Source: Nocardia concava NBRC 100430 (GTDB lineage Bacteria > Actinomycetota > Actinomycetes > Mycobacteriales > Mycobacteriaceae). From it: DNA of 64,000 nt. Position 1 is the first letter of the stretch. Each line of letters starts with the position of its first letter. The DNA is taken from positions 1 to 64,000 of the forward strand of contig NZ_BAFX01000138.1 of NCBI RefSeq assembly GCF_000308815.1, written 5' to 3'. Under the pieces are notes generated by a model. It saw only the letters and a program-made list of their open reading frames with translations. It ran no database searches and was not told where the DNA came from. This document shows, piece by piece, positions 23,946 to 31,921 of the stretch. The translations under genes and the position numbers were made by a program.

Positions 23946-24838
23946 CCGGCGGCATCGGGTTTTTCGCCGCCTTCCTGGGCGGCCTGCTAGCACTGCTGAG
24001 CCCGTGCAGCGCGCTACTGCTGCCCAGCTTCTTCGCCTACTCTTTCGAGAATCAGGGCAAGCTGCTGGCCCGCACCGGCGTCTTCTACCTGGGCCTGTGC
24101 ACCACCCTGGTCCCCCTCGGCGCGGCGGGCTCGATGGCGGGGCGGCTGCTGGTCGGGCACCGCGAGCTGCTGATCGCCATCGGCGGCTGGACCATCATCG
24201 CGCTGGGCGTCATCCAAATCCTCGGGCGCGGTTTCGCTTTCGGCTTCGCCCAGCGCGCGGCCGCCAAGCAGGGACGGCCCGAGCAGGCGGGCGCGGTGTA
24301 TCTGCTGGGCCTGGTCTACGGCCTGGCGGGGTTCTGCGCGGGCCCGATCCTGGGCTCCATCCTCGCGGTCGCGGCGGTCGGCGGTTCGCCGGTGCACGGC
24401 GGTCTGCTGCTGGCCGTGTACGCGCTGGGCCTGGCCGCGCCGCTGTTCGTCCTGGCCTCGCTGTGGGATCGCTTCGAGCTCGGCAAGCGAAAGTGGCTGC
24501 GCGGCCGCACCTTCCACCTCGGTCGCGTCGAACTGCACACCACCTCGGTGCTGTCGGGCCTGTTCTTCATCGCCCTCGGTGCGCTGTTCCTGGCCTTCGA
24601 CGGCACCGCCGCGCTGCCCGGAATCCTCAGTGCCGACACCGAATTCGCCATGGAGAACAAGGTGCGGCAACTGGGCGACCTGGTCTCCAACAGCACCGTG
24701 CTGCTGGTGCTCGCCGCAATCGCACTGGGCGTGCTGGCCTGGCGGCTGCTGCGTACCGGCGCCTCCGAATCCGAGGCGGATTCGGCAGACCCCGAGGCGG
24801 ATTCGACACGATCCGAACCGCTCAGAACCTCCCGTTGA
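23942..24838 (+). CDS. CcdA/DsbD-like thiol electron carrier membrane protein
   Basis: A 298-residue membrane protein with six or more helices and the two redox cysteines of the CcdA family: Cys22 in LLSPCSALLLP and Cys132 in GLAGFCAGPI. Such proteins carry electrons from cytoplasmic thioredoxin across the membrane. The tail after the last helix is acidic with a repeated EADS element (SESEADSADPEADSTRSEP). ATGA overlap with the DsbA-like gene. It is distinct from the ccdA at 43305 that belongs to cytochrome c maturation. Its last 17 bp overlap the convergent regulator gene tail to tail. Confidence 0.85.
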   Translation: MTGGIGFFAAFLGGLLALLSPCSALLLPSFFAYSFENQGKLLARTGVFYLGLCTTLVPLGAAGSMAGRLLVGHRELLIAIGGWTIIALGVIQILGRGFAFGFAQRAAAKQGRPEQAGAVYLLGLVYGLAGFCAGPILGSILAVAAVGGSPVHGGLLLAVYALGLAAPLFVLASLWDRFELGKRKWLRGRTFHLGRVELHTTSVLSGLFFIALGALFLAFDGTAALPGILSADTEFAMENKVRQLGDLVSNSTVLLVLAAIALGVLAWRLLRTGASESEADSADPEADSTRSEPLRTSR

Positions 24839-27800
24839 CGACCTGCAGATTCGCCATGATCCGTTCGGCGGCGCGGCGGCGGCCCAGGCCCGCCACCGCG
24901 TCCTGGGCGGCCGCGATCCGCTCGTCCCCGACCTGCGGGCGATGCAGATCCAGGTGCCGTTGCCACTGCATGACCGAGTAGTCCTGGCGTCCGAAAACCT
25001 TGGGCGTCAGGGCGATCAGCTCCAACCCCTGCTCGACATGCTGCCCGGTGGCCACCAGGTAGGTGCCGATCGCGCAACTCACCGAGCCGATCTGCGGTAG
25101 GTCCCAATACTGGCCACCGAGCACGTCCACCGCGATGCCGGTGAGCTCCGGGACGAGCCGGCCCAGCTCCTCGGAGCGGCCGTGCAGCACATGGGCGTCG
25201 ATGGCCGCCGATACGAAGATGAAGGTCGCCGGGCCCGGCATCCCGACATTGTGCGGCCAATCCATCAGCGCGGGGAGCTGCCGGTAGCGGCGCAATCCGG
25301 AGTCGATATTTCCCTCGGCGAGTTCGATTTCGGCCAGTGCCGCCGTCACCGCGGCGACGCGGTGGTTGGGTTTGAGCACCGTGGCGTCCAGGGGCGGTGC
25401 GCCGACCACCGCGAGGGCGGGCTCCAGCGCCTGGCGCGCCGACGCGGGGTCGCCCACACCCGCCAGCGTCACCGACAGGAATCCGCGCATCTCGACGGCC
25501 TCGTCCCAGGCCCGCAGCTCCTCGAGCAGGTCGACCGCCCGCCGGTAGTACCCGACCGCCTCCGAATACTGTGCCGACTGCCCGTACATGCTGCCGAGGT
25601 GCTGGGTGGTCATGGCGGTGCCCCAGGTATCCGCGTCACCGCTGATGTTCATGGCGATCTCCGCGTCCCGGATGGAGCGGTAGACCTTGCCGTCGTTCTC
25701 GCACAGGTTGGCGCGCAACAGCAGTGCGGCCACCTGGATCTGCTCATCCGGCGACCGCACACCGGCGCTCAGCCGCCGGGCCAGCTGCGTGGTGTTGCGG
25801 GAACGGGTGACCAGTTCGCCGAGATACCTGGCGACCGGGCTCATCGGCGCATCCGACGCCAGGATGCGGCGCAGCGTGATCCGCACCCGGGCCGCCTCGC
25901 GCAGGTCGAAGCCGCCGAACATCATGTGCATGCCGAGCATCAACTGGCCGTAGATGAGCAGGTCGGTCGCGGCCGGGTCGGTCGGAAACGTCGTGGGCGG
26001 CATCGCGACGATGCGCGGGGACCAGCTCATCAGTTCGGCGTGCGCGCCGCGCATGACCCACAGCCCGGCCAGGACCGGGTACACGGCATGGACGGTCTCC
26101 GCGTCGCGCCGCTCGAGCGCGTAGCGCAGCACGGCGATGAGGTTGTCCATGTCGGCAGCCAGGCTCAGCACCGCCCGCACCTGTTCGGTGGTGTGGTAGC
26201 GGCGCGCGGTCTCGACCGCGAAGTCACTCGCCCACTTCGACATTCGGGTCATGACCAGGTCGGACTCACCGGTGAAGGCCAACTGCTCCTCACCGAATTC
26301 GCGGACGGTCTCCAGCATCCGGTAGCGGGTGCCGCCCTCCTCGTCCTCCAGCACCGTCAGCAGCGACTGGCTCACCAGACCGTCGACGGCCATGGCGGGA
26401 TCGAGGATCTCGGGATCGGCCAGCACGTATTCGGCGGCGCCGAGGGTGAATCCCGCCGGGAATCGGCATAATCGGCGCAACGCCACCCGCTGCGGCTCGT
26501 CGAGCAGATTCCAACTCCACTCGATCACCGCGTGCAGCGTCCGATGCCGCTGCGGTGAACTGCGATCCCCACTGCGCAGCAGGGTGAATCGATGGTCGAG
26601 GCGGGAGTCGATCTCCTCCACGCTCATGGTGCGCACCCGCGCCGCCGCGAGTTCGATGGCCAGCGGCAGGCCGTCGAGGGTGCGGCAGAGCCGGGCCACC
26701 ACTTCCGCATCCAGCCGCACCGAGGGGCGCACCGCGCGTGCCCGCGCCTCGAACAGGTCAGTCGCGGGTGACCCGGCGGCGTCGATGGTCAAGGGCGGCA
26801 ACGGATACACGGCCTCGGCCATGATCTCCAGCGGTGCGCGGCTGGTGGTGAGGACGGTCAGCTGCTCGCTGACGCCCACCAGATCGGCGACCACCTCGGC
26901 CACCGGCTCGATCAGGTGCTCGCAGTTGTCCAGGATCAACAGCGTCGGCCGCACACCCAGCGCCTCGCGCACCTTCTGCCGAATGTCGCGGCCGTGCACC
27001 GGCCGCGGCGTGAGCGGGTCCCGCATGACATCGGCCACGCCGAGGGTGGCCGCGATGGCGACCTCGATCTCGGCGCGGGTCTCGAGCGGATTCTGCGAAT
27101 CCCCGCGCAGCGAGGCCAATTCCACCAGCGTCACCGCCGTATCGTGCGCCATTCGCGCACCCAGCTCATTGGCGATCCGGGTCTTGCCGGTGCCCCCGGG
27201 CCCGAGCACCGTCACCACCCGCGAGGAGCGCAGCAGTCCTTCGAGCGCGGTCAGGTCGGCTTCCCGGCCCAGCAGCGGATTCGGGGCGGCGCGCAGCCCG
27301 ATGGCGTTCTCGCCCACCAACTCTCGCGCCTCGGCGGCCTGAGCGGCACCGACCACCCGGCCCGCCGGACGCGCATGGCCCGTGCCATCCGGACCGAGCG
27401 GAAGCCCGGTGGCGAGCGAATCCTGTTGCGCTCGAATCGTTCCCGCCCCGCCGAGCTCGCGGCCACCAGGCCCGGACGCGCCCGCGTCGGGCACGACGGA
27501 CAGCCTGCTCTCGGCGGAACCCTCCGGCCGACTCCGGCTGCCACCGTCCACATCGGGCGGGCGCGTTCCGGAGCCCACCACGGTCAGCTCGGGCGCCGCC
27601 ACCGAATCCCCCTGCACGGCAGCGCCATTCGCCGCGGGGATACCCGGCCCCGCTCCGCGCGGCTTCCGCGCGGACGGCTGACCGGGCAGCGGCTCGCCGC
27701 GGAGGATGGCGGTATTCAACGCCACCAGCGCGGGACCCGGATCGGCGCCGAGCTGGTCGACCAGCCGGGTGCGCAAGGTGGCGAAGACATCCAGGGCCTC

Positions 27801-28508
27801 ATTGGTCCGGCCCGCGGTGGCGAGCAGTCGCATGAGCGTCGCGTGCGCGGGCTCGTCGAAGGGGTCGGCGGCGACGGCGTGCTCGGCGAGTTCGATGGCG
27901 GCGGGCAGATCGCCGACGGCTTCGCGGGCCGCCAACTCCAGCGCGTCCAGGGCGCGGCGGCGAGTGGCGGCGAGGGTGGTGAGTTCCTCCGCGACCGGGC
28001 CGGGCGGGAGGTCGGCGGCGGGTTCGCCGCGCCAGAGGGCGCGGGCCGCCAGCACCGCTTCCAGGCAGGCCGCTCCGTCGCCGGCGGTATGAGCCTGCCG
28101 GGCTTGCTTCTCCAGCCGTTGCGCCAGGGTCAGGTCGACCTGTTCGGGGGCTAGGACGAGACGGTAGCCGGCCGGGCCGATTTCGAGCGCGCCCTCGGGC
28201 AGCGCGGAGCGTAGCCGCGAGACCTGGGTGTGCAGCGCGTTCATCGGGGAGCGCGGTGGATCTTCGCCCCAGATCTCGTCGATCAGCGACTGCGCGCTGC
28301 GGCTGCGGCCGGGGTGGATGGCGAGGGCCGCCACCAGCAGCCGGGCCCGGGCTCCGGGTACGGCGGCGAGCGCACCGTCGCGGCGCACCGCGATCTCGCC
28401 CAGCAGAGCCACTGTGATGTCATCCAGCAGGGCCATCGGGGTCGAGTCGCCCGCGTCCACGGTCCGCGCGCTTCCCGTGCTGCTCGAACTGCCTTTTTCC
28501 GAATTCAT
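24822..28508 (-). CDS. Large SARP/AfsR-type regulator with STAND ATPase and TPR-like region
   Basis: A 1228-residue regulator of the AfsR/DnrI/RedD type. An OmpR-like winged helix lies at about residues 27-115 (VALLGEIAVRRDG, NALHTQVSRLRSALP), then a bacterial transcriptional activator (BTAD) domain to about 260. A Pro/Gly/Ser-rich linker of some 140 residues follows. The NB-ARC/STAND ATPase has Walker A VLGPGGTGKTRI (about 434) and Walker B LLILDNCEHL. The C-terminal 500 residues look like helical repeats. The family activates secondary metabolism or stress genes. Start choice: ATG 28508; ATG 28436 would still keep the whole winged helix. It is divergent from an SRPBCC gene; the target is unknown. 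Confidence 0.85.
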   Translation of the reverse strand: MNSEKGSSSSTGSARTVDAGDSTPMALLDDITVALLGEIAVRRDGALAAVPGARARLLVAALAIHPGRSRSAQSLIDEIWGEDPPRSPMNALHTQVSRLRSALPEGALEIGPAGYRLVLAPEQVDLTLAQRLEKQARQAHTAGDGAACLEAVLAARALWRGEPAADLPPGPVAEELTTLAATRRRALDALELAAREAVGDLPAAIELAEHAVAADPFDEPAHATLMRLLATAGRTNEALDVFATLRTRLVDQLGADPGPALVALNTAILRGEPLPGQPSARKPRGAGPGIPAANGAAVQGDSVAAPELTVVGSGTRPPDVDGGSRSRPEGSAESRLSVVPDAGASGPGGRELGGAGTIRAQQDSLATGLPLGPDGTGHARPAGRVVGAAQAAEARELVGENAIGLRAAPNPLLGREADLTALEGLLRSSRVVTVLGPGGTGKTRIANELGARMAHDTAVTLVELASLRGDSQNPLETRAEIEVAIAATLGVADVMRDPLTPRPVHGRDIRQKVREALGVRPTLLILDNCEHLIEPVAEVVADLVGVSEQLTVLTTSRAPLEIMAEAVYPLPPLTIDAAGSPATDLFEARARAVRPSVRLDAEVVARLCRTLDGLPLAIELAAARVRTMSVEEIDSRLDHRFTLLRSGDRSSPQRHRTLHAVIEWSWNLLDEPQRVALRRLCRFPAGFTLGAAEYVLADPEILDPAMAVDGLVSQSLLTVLEDEEGGTRYRMLETVREFGEEQLAFTGESDLVMTRMSKWASDFAVETARRYHTTEQVRAVLSLAADMDNLIAVLRYALERRDAETVHAVYPVLAGLWVMRGAHAELMSWSPRIVAMPPTTFPTDPAATDLLIYGQLMLGMHMMFGGFDLREAARVRITLRRILASDAPMSPVARYLGELVTRSRNTTQLARRLSAGVRSPDEQIQVAALLLRANLCENDGKVYRSIRDAEIAMNISGDADTWGTAMTTQHLGSMYGQSAQYSEAVGYYRRAVDLLEELRAWDEAVEMRGFLSVTLAGVGDPASARQALEPALAVVGAPPLDATVLKPNHRVAAVTAALAEIELAEGNIDSGLRRYRQLPALMDWPHNVGMPGPATFIFVSAAIDAHVLHGRSEELGRLVPELTGIAVDVLGGQYWDLPQIGSVSCAIGTYLVATGQHVEQGLELIALTPKVFGRQDYSVMQWQRHLDLHRPQVGDERIAAAQDAVAGLGRRRAAERIMANLQVVNGRF

Positions 28509-28676
28509 TCCCTGCCAATCGTAGGTGAGCGAACGAGCCGATGCTCGCCGCGCCCGACGGGGTCTCACCGTGTTCCGCGGTCGGCCGCACCCCGGCTTAC
28601 CGGACATGCCCGACCCGGTTCAACCGGATTTCCCGAGGGCGGACCATCGATGACCTTCACGGCCTAGGCTCATGCC

Positions 28677-29132
28677 ATGGCCGAATTCGACATTCACCGG
28701 GAAACGGTCATCAAGGCCGATCCCGTGCAGGTGCAGGCGCTCATCGACGACTTCCACCAGTGGCGCAAATGGTCGCCGTGGGAGGACACCGATCCCGCCA
28801 TGGAACGCGTGTACAGCGGAGCCGATCGAGGCATCGGGGCCCGCTATTTCTGGAAGGGCAATCGCAAGGCCGGTCGCGGCGATATGGAGATCACCTCCGC
28901 CACTTCGGAGGAGATCGGCATCAAGCTGCACTTCGAGAGGCCGTTCAAGGCGACCAATCAGGTCCGCTTCGAATTCCGTCCGGCGGGTGACACCACGGCG
29001 GTGACCTGGCGCATGACCGGCGAGCAGAACGGCCTCATGGCGCTGTTCGGCAAGCTGGTGCCGATGGATCGCCTGGTGGGCAAGGACTTCGAGAAAGGTT
29101 TGGCCCAGCTCAAGGCCGCCGCCGAGGCCTGA
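28677..29132 (+). CDS. SRPBCC-family ligand-binding protein
   Basis: A 151-residue START/Bet v1-like protein (polyketide cyclase-like): DIHRETVIKADPVQVQALIDDFHQWRKWSPWEDTDP begins the fold, with GARYFWKGN, VTWRMTGEQ and a long C-terminal helix (LVGKDFEKGLAQLKAAAEA). Members bind lipids or small hydrophobic molecules, and the substrate here is unknown. It diverges from the SARP regulator with a 168-bp shared promoter region, so it could be a target of that regulator. Confidence 0.82.
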   Translation: MAEFDIHRETVIKADPVQVQALIDDFHQWRKWSPWEDTDPAMERVYSGADRGIGARYFWKGNRKAGRGDMEITSATSEEIGIKLHFERPFKATNQVRFEFRPAGDTTAVTWRMTGEQNGLMALFGKLVPMDRLVGKDFEKGLAQLKAAAEA

Positions 29133-29258
29133 CCGGAACACTGGCCGACTCGGACAGGCGCGGCTGTCAGAGATCGCATTAGGCGTACCTCCGCATTCGC
29201 TCCGGCCGTGCGCTGGTTGAGGACGGCTTCGCCGACAATGCCTATTACGCTGCGGTGC

Positions 29259-30134
29259 ATGGCTACAGCAGCGCAGTGGATCGAGGGCGCGCGGCCGCGC
29301 ACCCTGCCCAACGCCATCGCCCCGGTGTTGGCGGGGACGGGGGCGGCCGCCTCGATCGGGGGGTTCGTGTGGTGGAAAGCGATACTCTGCCTGCTGCTTT
29401 CGGTGGCCCTGATCATCGGCGTCAACTACGCCAACGACTACTCCGACGGCATTCGCGGCACCGATGACGAGCGGGTCGGCCCGCTGCGGCTGGTCGGCTC
29501 CAAGCTGGCCGCCCCGGCCGCGGTCCGCAATGCCGCGGTCGGCTGCCTGGCGCTCGGCGCGGTGATCGGCCTGGTGCTGGTGGCCACCACCGCCTGGTGG
29601 CTGATCCTGGTGGGCGCGGCCTGCCTGGCCGGGGCCTGGTTCTACACCGGCGGCCGGAACCCGTACGGGTACAGCGGTTTCGGTGAGATCGCGGTCTTCG
29701 TGTTCTTCGGCCTGGTGGCGGTGCTGGGCACCGAGTTCGTGCAGGCCGAGCGGATCGAGTGGGCCGGGCTGGCCTGCGCGGTGGCGGTCGGGTCGTTCTC
29801 CAGCGCGGTGCTGGTCACCAACAACCTGCGCGATATTCCGACCGATACCGAATCCGGCAAGCTCACCCTGGCCGTGCGGCTGGGCGACACCCGCACCCGC
29901 ACACTGCATCTGGTGCTGCTGGCGGTGCCGTTCGTGGCGAGCCTGCTGCTGGTGGCGCGCACGCCGTGGGCGCTGGCCGGGCTGCTCGCCCTGCCGCTCG
30001 CGCTCAAGGCCAACGAGCCGGTGCGGTCCGGCAAGAACGGGCCGGGTCTGATTCCCGCCCTTGCCGGTACCGGTCTGGCGATGCTGGTCTGGTCGGTCCT
30101 GACCGCCATCGCGTTGACCATCTCGGGGCTCTAG
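29259..30134 (+). CDS. menA: MenA, DHNA polyprenyltransferase
   Basis: Membrane UbiA-family enzyme that attaches the polyprenyl chain to 1,4-dihydroxy-2-naphthoate, giving demethylmenaquinone. 291 residues; MenA hallmark WIEGARPRTLPNAIAPVLAGTG at the N-terminus (about 22 residues), first Asp-rich motif NYANDYSDG, second NNLRDIPTDTESGKLT, and eight or nine hydrophobic helices. The ATG at 29259 starts the signature. A TATTAC -10-like hexamer at 29241-29246 implies a leader of only a few nucleotides. Confidence 0.95.
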   Translation: MATAAQWIEGARPRTLPNAIAPVLAGTGAAASIGGFVWWKAILCLLLSVALIIGVNYANDYSDGIRGTDDERVGPLRLVGSKLAAPAAVRNAAVGCLALGAVIGLVLVATTAWWLILVGAACLAGAWFYTGGRNPYGYSGFGEIAVFVFFGLVAVLGTEFVQAERIEWAGLACAVAVGSFSSAVLVTNNLRDIPTDTESGKLTLAVRLGDTRTRTLHLVLLAVPFVASLLLVARTPWALAGLLALPLALKANEPVRSGKNGPGLIPALAGTGLAMLVWSVLTAIALTISGL

Positions 30135-30148
30135 CCCTCGGGGTTCGG

Positions 30149-30529
30149 CTAATCCTCGTCCGGAACCAGGACGCCGAGCACCCAGTTCACCAGCGAGATG
30201 ATCACGCCGCCGAGCACCGCGGCCCAGAAGCCGTCCACCCGCAGGCCGTAGTCCGTGGTCTCGGTGATCTTCGCGGTCAGCCACAGCATGAGCGCGTTGA
30301 TCACCAGCAGGAACAGGCCCAGCGACACCACGATGAAGGGGAACGAGAGCACCTTCACGATCGGCTTCACCAGCGCGTTCACGATCGCGAACACGACGGT
30401 GATGGCCGCGATCACCAGGATCTTGCTCTGGGTGGTGTCTTCGGGGGTCTTGATCTCGATGCCGTTCACCCAGGCGGCGGCCAGCCAGATGGCCACCCCG
30501 TTGATCAGCAGACGTATGAGGAGCGTCAT
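30149..30529 (-). CDS. Phage holin family IV-like four-TM membrane protein
   Basis: A 126-residue protein of the PF04020 (mycobacterial four-TM holin superfamily) type, with four hydrophobic helices and the typical NALVKPIVKVLSFPFIVVSLG element. Despite the name these are widespread chromosomal proteins of unknown role. It is convergent with menA (14-bp gap) and downstream of the Clp-N gene by 63 nt. Confidence 0.82.
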   Translation of the reverse strand: MTLLIRLLINGVAIWLAAAWVNGIEIKTPEDTTQSKILVIAAITVVFAIVNALVKPIVKVLSFPFIVVSLGLFLLVINALMLWLTAKITETTDYGLRVDGFWAAVLGGVIISLVNWVLGVLVPDED

Positions 30530-30592
30530 GCCCCCGATCGTAGGGCGAGATCATCGCGGAGGCCGGACATCCGGGGCGCGGCGCGAACCCGG

Positions 30593-31183
30593 TCAGGCCG
30601 CGCGGTCCAGATAGCCGGTCACCGCGTCGCGCAGGGCGTGCCGCGCGTCGTCGTCCCCAAGCAGGCGCTGGGTGACGGCATTGGGTGCGCGCAGGACGGC
30701 CAGCATGATGTGGGCGGCCTCGATCCGGTCGTCCGCGCGCGAGAGCGCCTCGCGCAGGGACAGTTCGACGATCTTCTTCGATTCCTTGGTGAACGGAATG
30801 TGCCCGCGCGGGCCGCCTTCCGAACCCCAGTACCTGGCCCAGCGCGATTTGTCGGCGGGGACGTCGGCCTGGTCGAGGGCGTTCTCGCCGAAGGTGGCCT
30901 CCAGGCTCTCGCGCACGGCGTCGAGGTCGATGCCGATGGAACGCAGTGCGGCCGCGTCCTCCTCACCGAGCGGCTCACCGGACCGCTTGCGGGCCAGGGC
31001 ATCACGCACCTGCTGGGCGGTGAGACCGTGGGCCGCAAGGATTTCCCGCAGACCGTCATCGGGGCAGGCCAGCAGACCCAGCAGGACGTGCTCGACCTCG
31101 ATGGTCGACGAGCACAGGTCCCGCGCTTCCTCCTGGGCCATCACGATCGCCGTTTTGGCCGCCTTGTCGAATCGTTCGAACAT
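30593..31183 (-). CDS. Clp N-domain protein without AAA+ module
   Basis: A 196-residue protein made of a ClpC/ClpA-type N-terminal double repeat: FDKAAKTAIVMAQEEARDL...TIEVEHVLLGLL, and the second IPFTKESKKIVELSLREALSRADDRIEAAHIMLAVL. There is no ATPase domain. Stand-alone Clp_N proteins may bind substrates or adaptors for the Clp protease. Its ATG overlaps the stop of the small HTH gene by 1 nt (TGATG), so the two are translationally coupled and transcribed from the leaderless promoter before that gene. Confidence 0.88.
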   Translation of the reverse strand: MFERFDKAAKTAIVMAQEEARDLCSSTIEVEHVLLGLLACPDDGLREILAAHGLTAQQVRDALARKRSGEPLGEEDAAALRSIGIDLDAVRESLEATFGENALDQADVPADKSRWARYWGSEGGPRGHIPFTKESKKIVELSLREALSRADDRIEAAHIMLAVLRAPNAVTQRLLGDDDARHALRDAVTGYLDRAA

Positions 31184-31404
31184 CAGCGGATACCGCCCTT
31201 CCGGTTGTACTTCTGGTGGACCGCCTGCCGGCTGACCTCGAGCGCGTCCGCGATGGCCTGCCAGGACCAGCCCTGCTTGCGGGCATTGCCGACCTGAATG
31301 GCCTCGAGCCGCTCGAGCAACCGGCGCAGCGCCAGCACCGCGCGGAGCCCGACCTGGGGGTCGGGGCTGCCGGCGGCGGCCGCCAGAGTCGTTGCTTCAC
31401 TCAT
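31183..31404 (-). CDS. Small HTH DNA-binding protein paired with the Clp N-domain protein
   Basis: A 73-residue protein whose C-terminal half is a clear helix-turn-helix (SWQAIADALEVSRQAVHQKYNR). The N-terminal half is a leucine-rich helix (LRAVLALRRLLERLEAIQVG) that could dimerise it. The ATG at 31404 lies 7 nt after a TAAATT -10 hexamer, so the transcript is probably leaderless. Two matching palindromes cover the -35 and -10, which suggests autoregulation. It is coupled to the Clp-N gene by a TGATG overlap. Confidence 0.82.
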   Translation of the reverse strand: MSEATTLAAAAGSPDPQVGLRAVLALRRLLERLEAIQVGNARKQGWSWQAIADALEVSRQAVHQKYNRKGGIR

Positions 31405-31407
31405 GAG

Positions 31408-31452
31408 TGTCAATTTACGTTGACATTCGGAGCGCGTCAACGAAAATTGACA
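31408..31452 (-). promoter_or_regulatory. Leaderless promoter with twin palindromic operators
   Basis: Two 18-bp inverted repeats, TGTCAATTTACGTTGACA (31408-31425) and CGTCAACGAAAATTGACA (31435-31452), start 27 bp apart. On the minus strand they embed a promoter: TTGACG (31440-31435), 17-nt spacer, TAAATT (31417-31412), then 7 nt to the ATG. A regulator bound here would cover both promoter elements. The divergent side has no gene close by. Confidence 0.65.
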
Positions 31453-31495
31453 CGAAAGGGTGTTCGCCGTCAGCGAATCATCGGGCGGAAGGGTG

Positions 31496-31750
31496 TCACC
31501 CCCAGGCGGTGAACGGCGCGTACTCGCGCACGACCTCGGCCCAGCCCCACAGGGTTTCGGGATCGACCGGGATACCGGCCTGCAGGCACAGCCGCCAGCC
31601 GCTCGGCGCCTTCTCCCAGATGTCTCCGTCACGGTCCTGGTACAGCCCGAAAGCCGCAGGCTCCCAAGCGTTGACGAGCCCGGTGGACGCCGGCGGTACC
31701 GCCGTACCGCGCGCTGTCGTGATCACCCAGGGTCCGACTGTGACGTTCAC
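31496..31750 (-). CDS. Small hypothetical protein
   Basis: An 84-residue frame from a GTG at 31750 (VNVTVGPWVITTARGTAVPP...). The second half is Trp-rich (GDIWEKAPSGWRLCLQAG, TLWGWAEVVREY). It reads like a small folded protein, but I know no family. The frame is open upstream to 31897 with Cys/Arg-rich shadow-like sequence, so the start is a guess. It diverges from the XRE regulator gene at 31920. Confidence 0.5.
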   Translation of the reverse strand: MNVTVGPWVITTARGTAVPPASTGLVNAWEPAAFGLYQDRDGDIWEKAPSGWRLCLQAGIPVDPETLWGWAEVVREYAPFTAWG

Positions 31751-31902
31751 ATCCAAAACCGGCCGCGGTTGCTGCCCCAATTTCACTCCCGTTTGTTGTT
31801 GTCTCAAACTATTGGAGCAGAACGGATTACCGATCGGCCTCCCGCCCGGAGACCGAGTGGGTATCCGTGGGCAACCACGCGTGTACCCGACGGCCATACT
31901 AG

Positions 31903-31921
31903 TAAGGTCAGCCTAAGTAAT
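31903..31921 (+). promoter_or_regulatory. Weak iron-box-like sequence over the XRE start codon
   Basis: The 19-mer beginning TAAGGTCAGCCTAAG matches the DtxR consensus at about 13 of 19 positions; the core TAAGGT-AGCCTAA is good and the right arm is poor. It overlaps the ATG at 31920. CATACT at 31895-31900 could be a -10. Confidence 0.3.
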
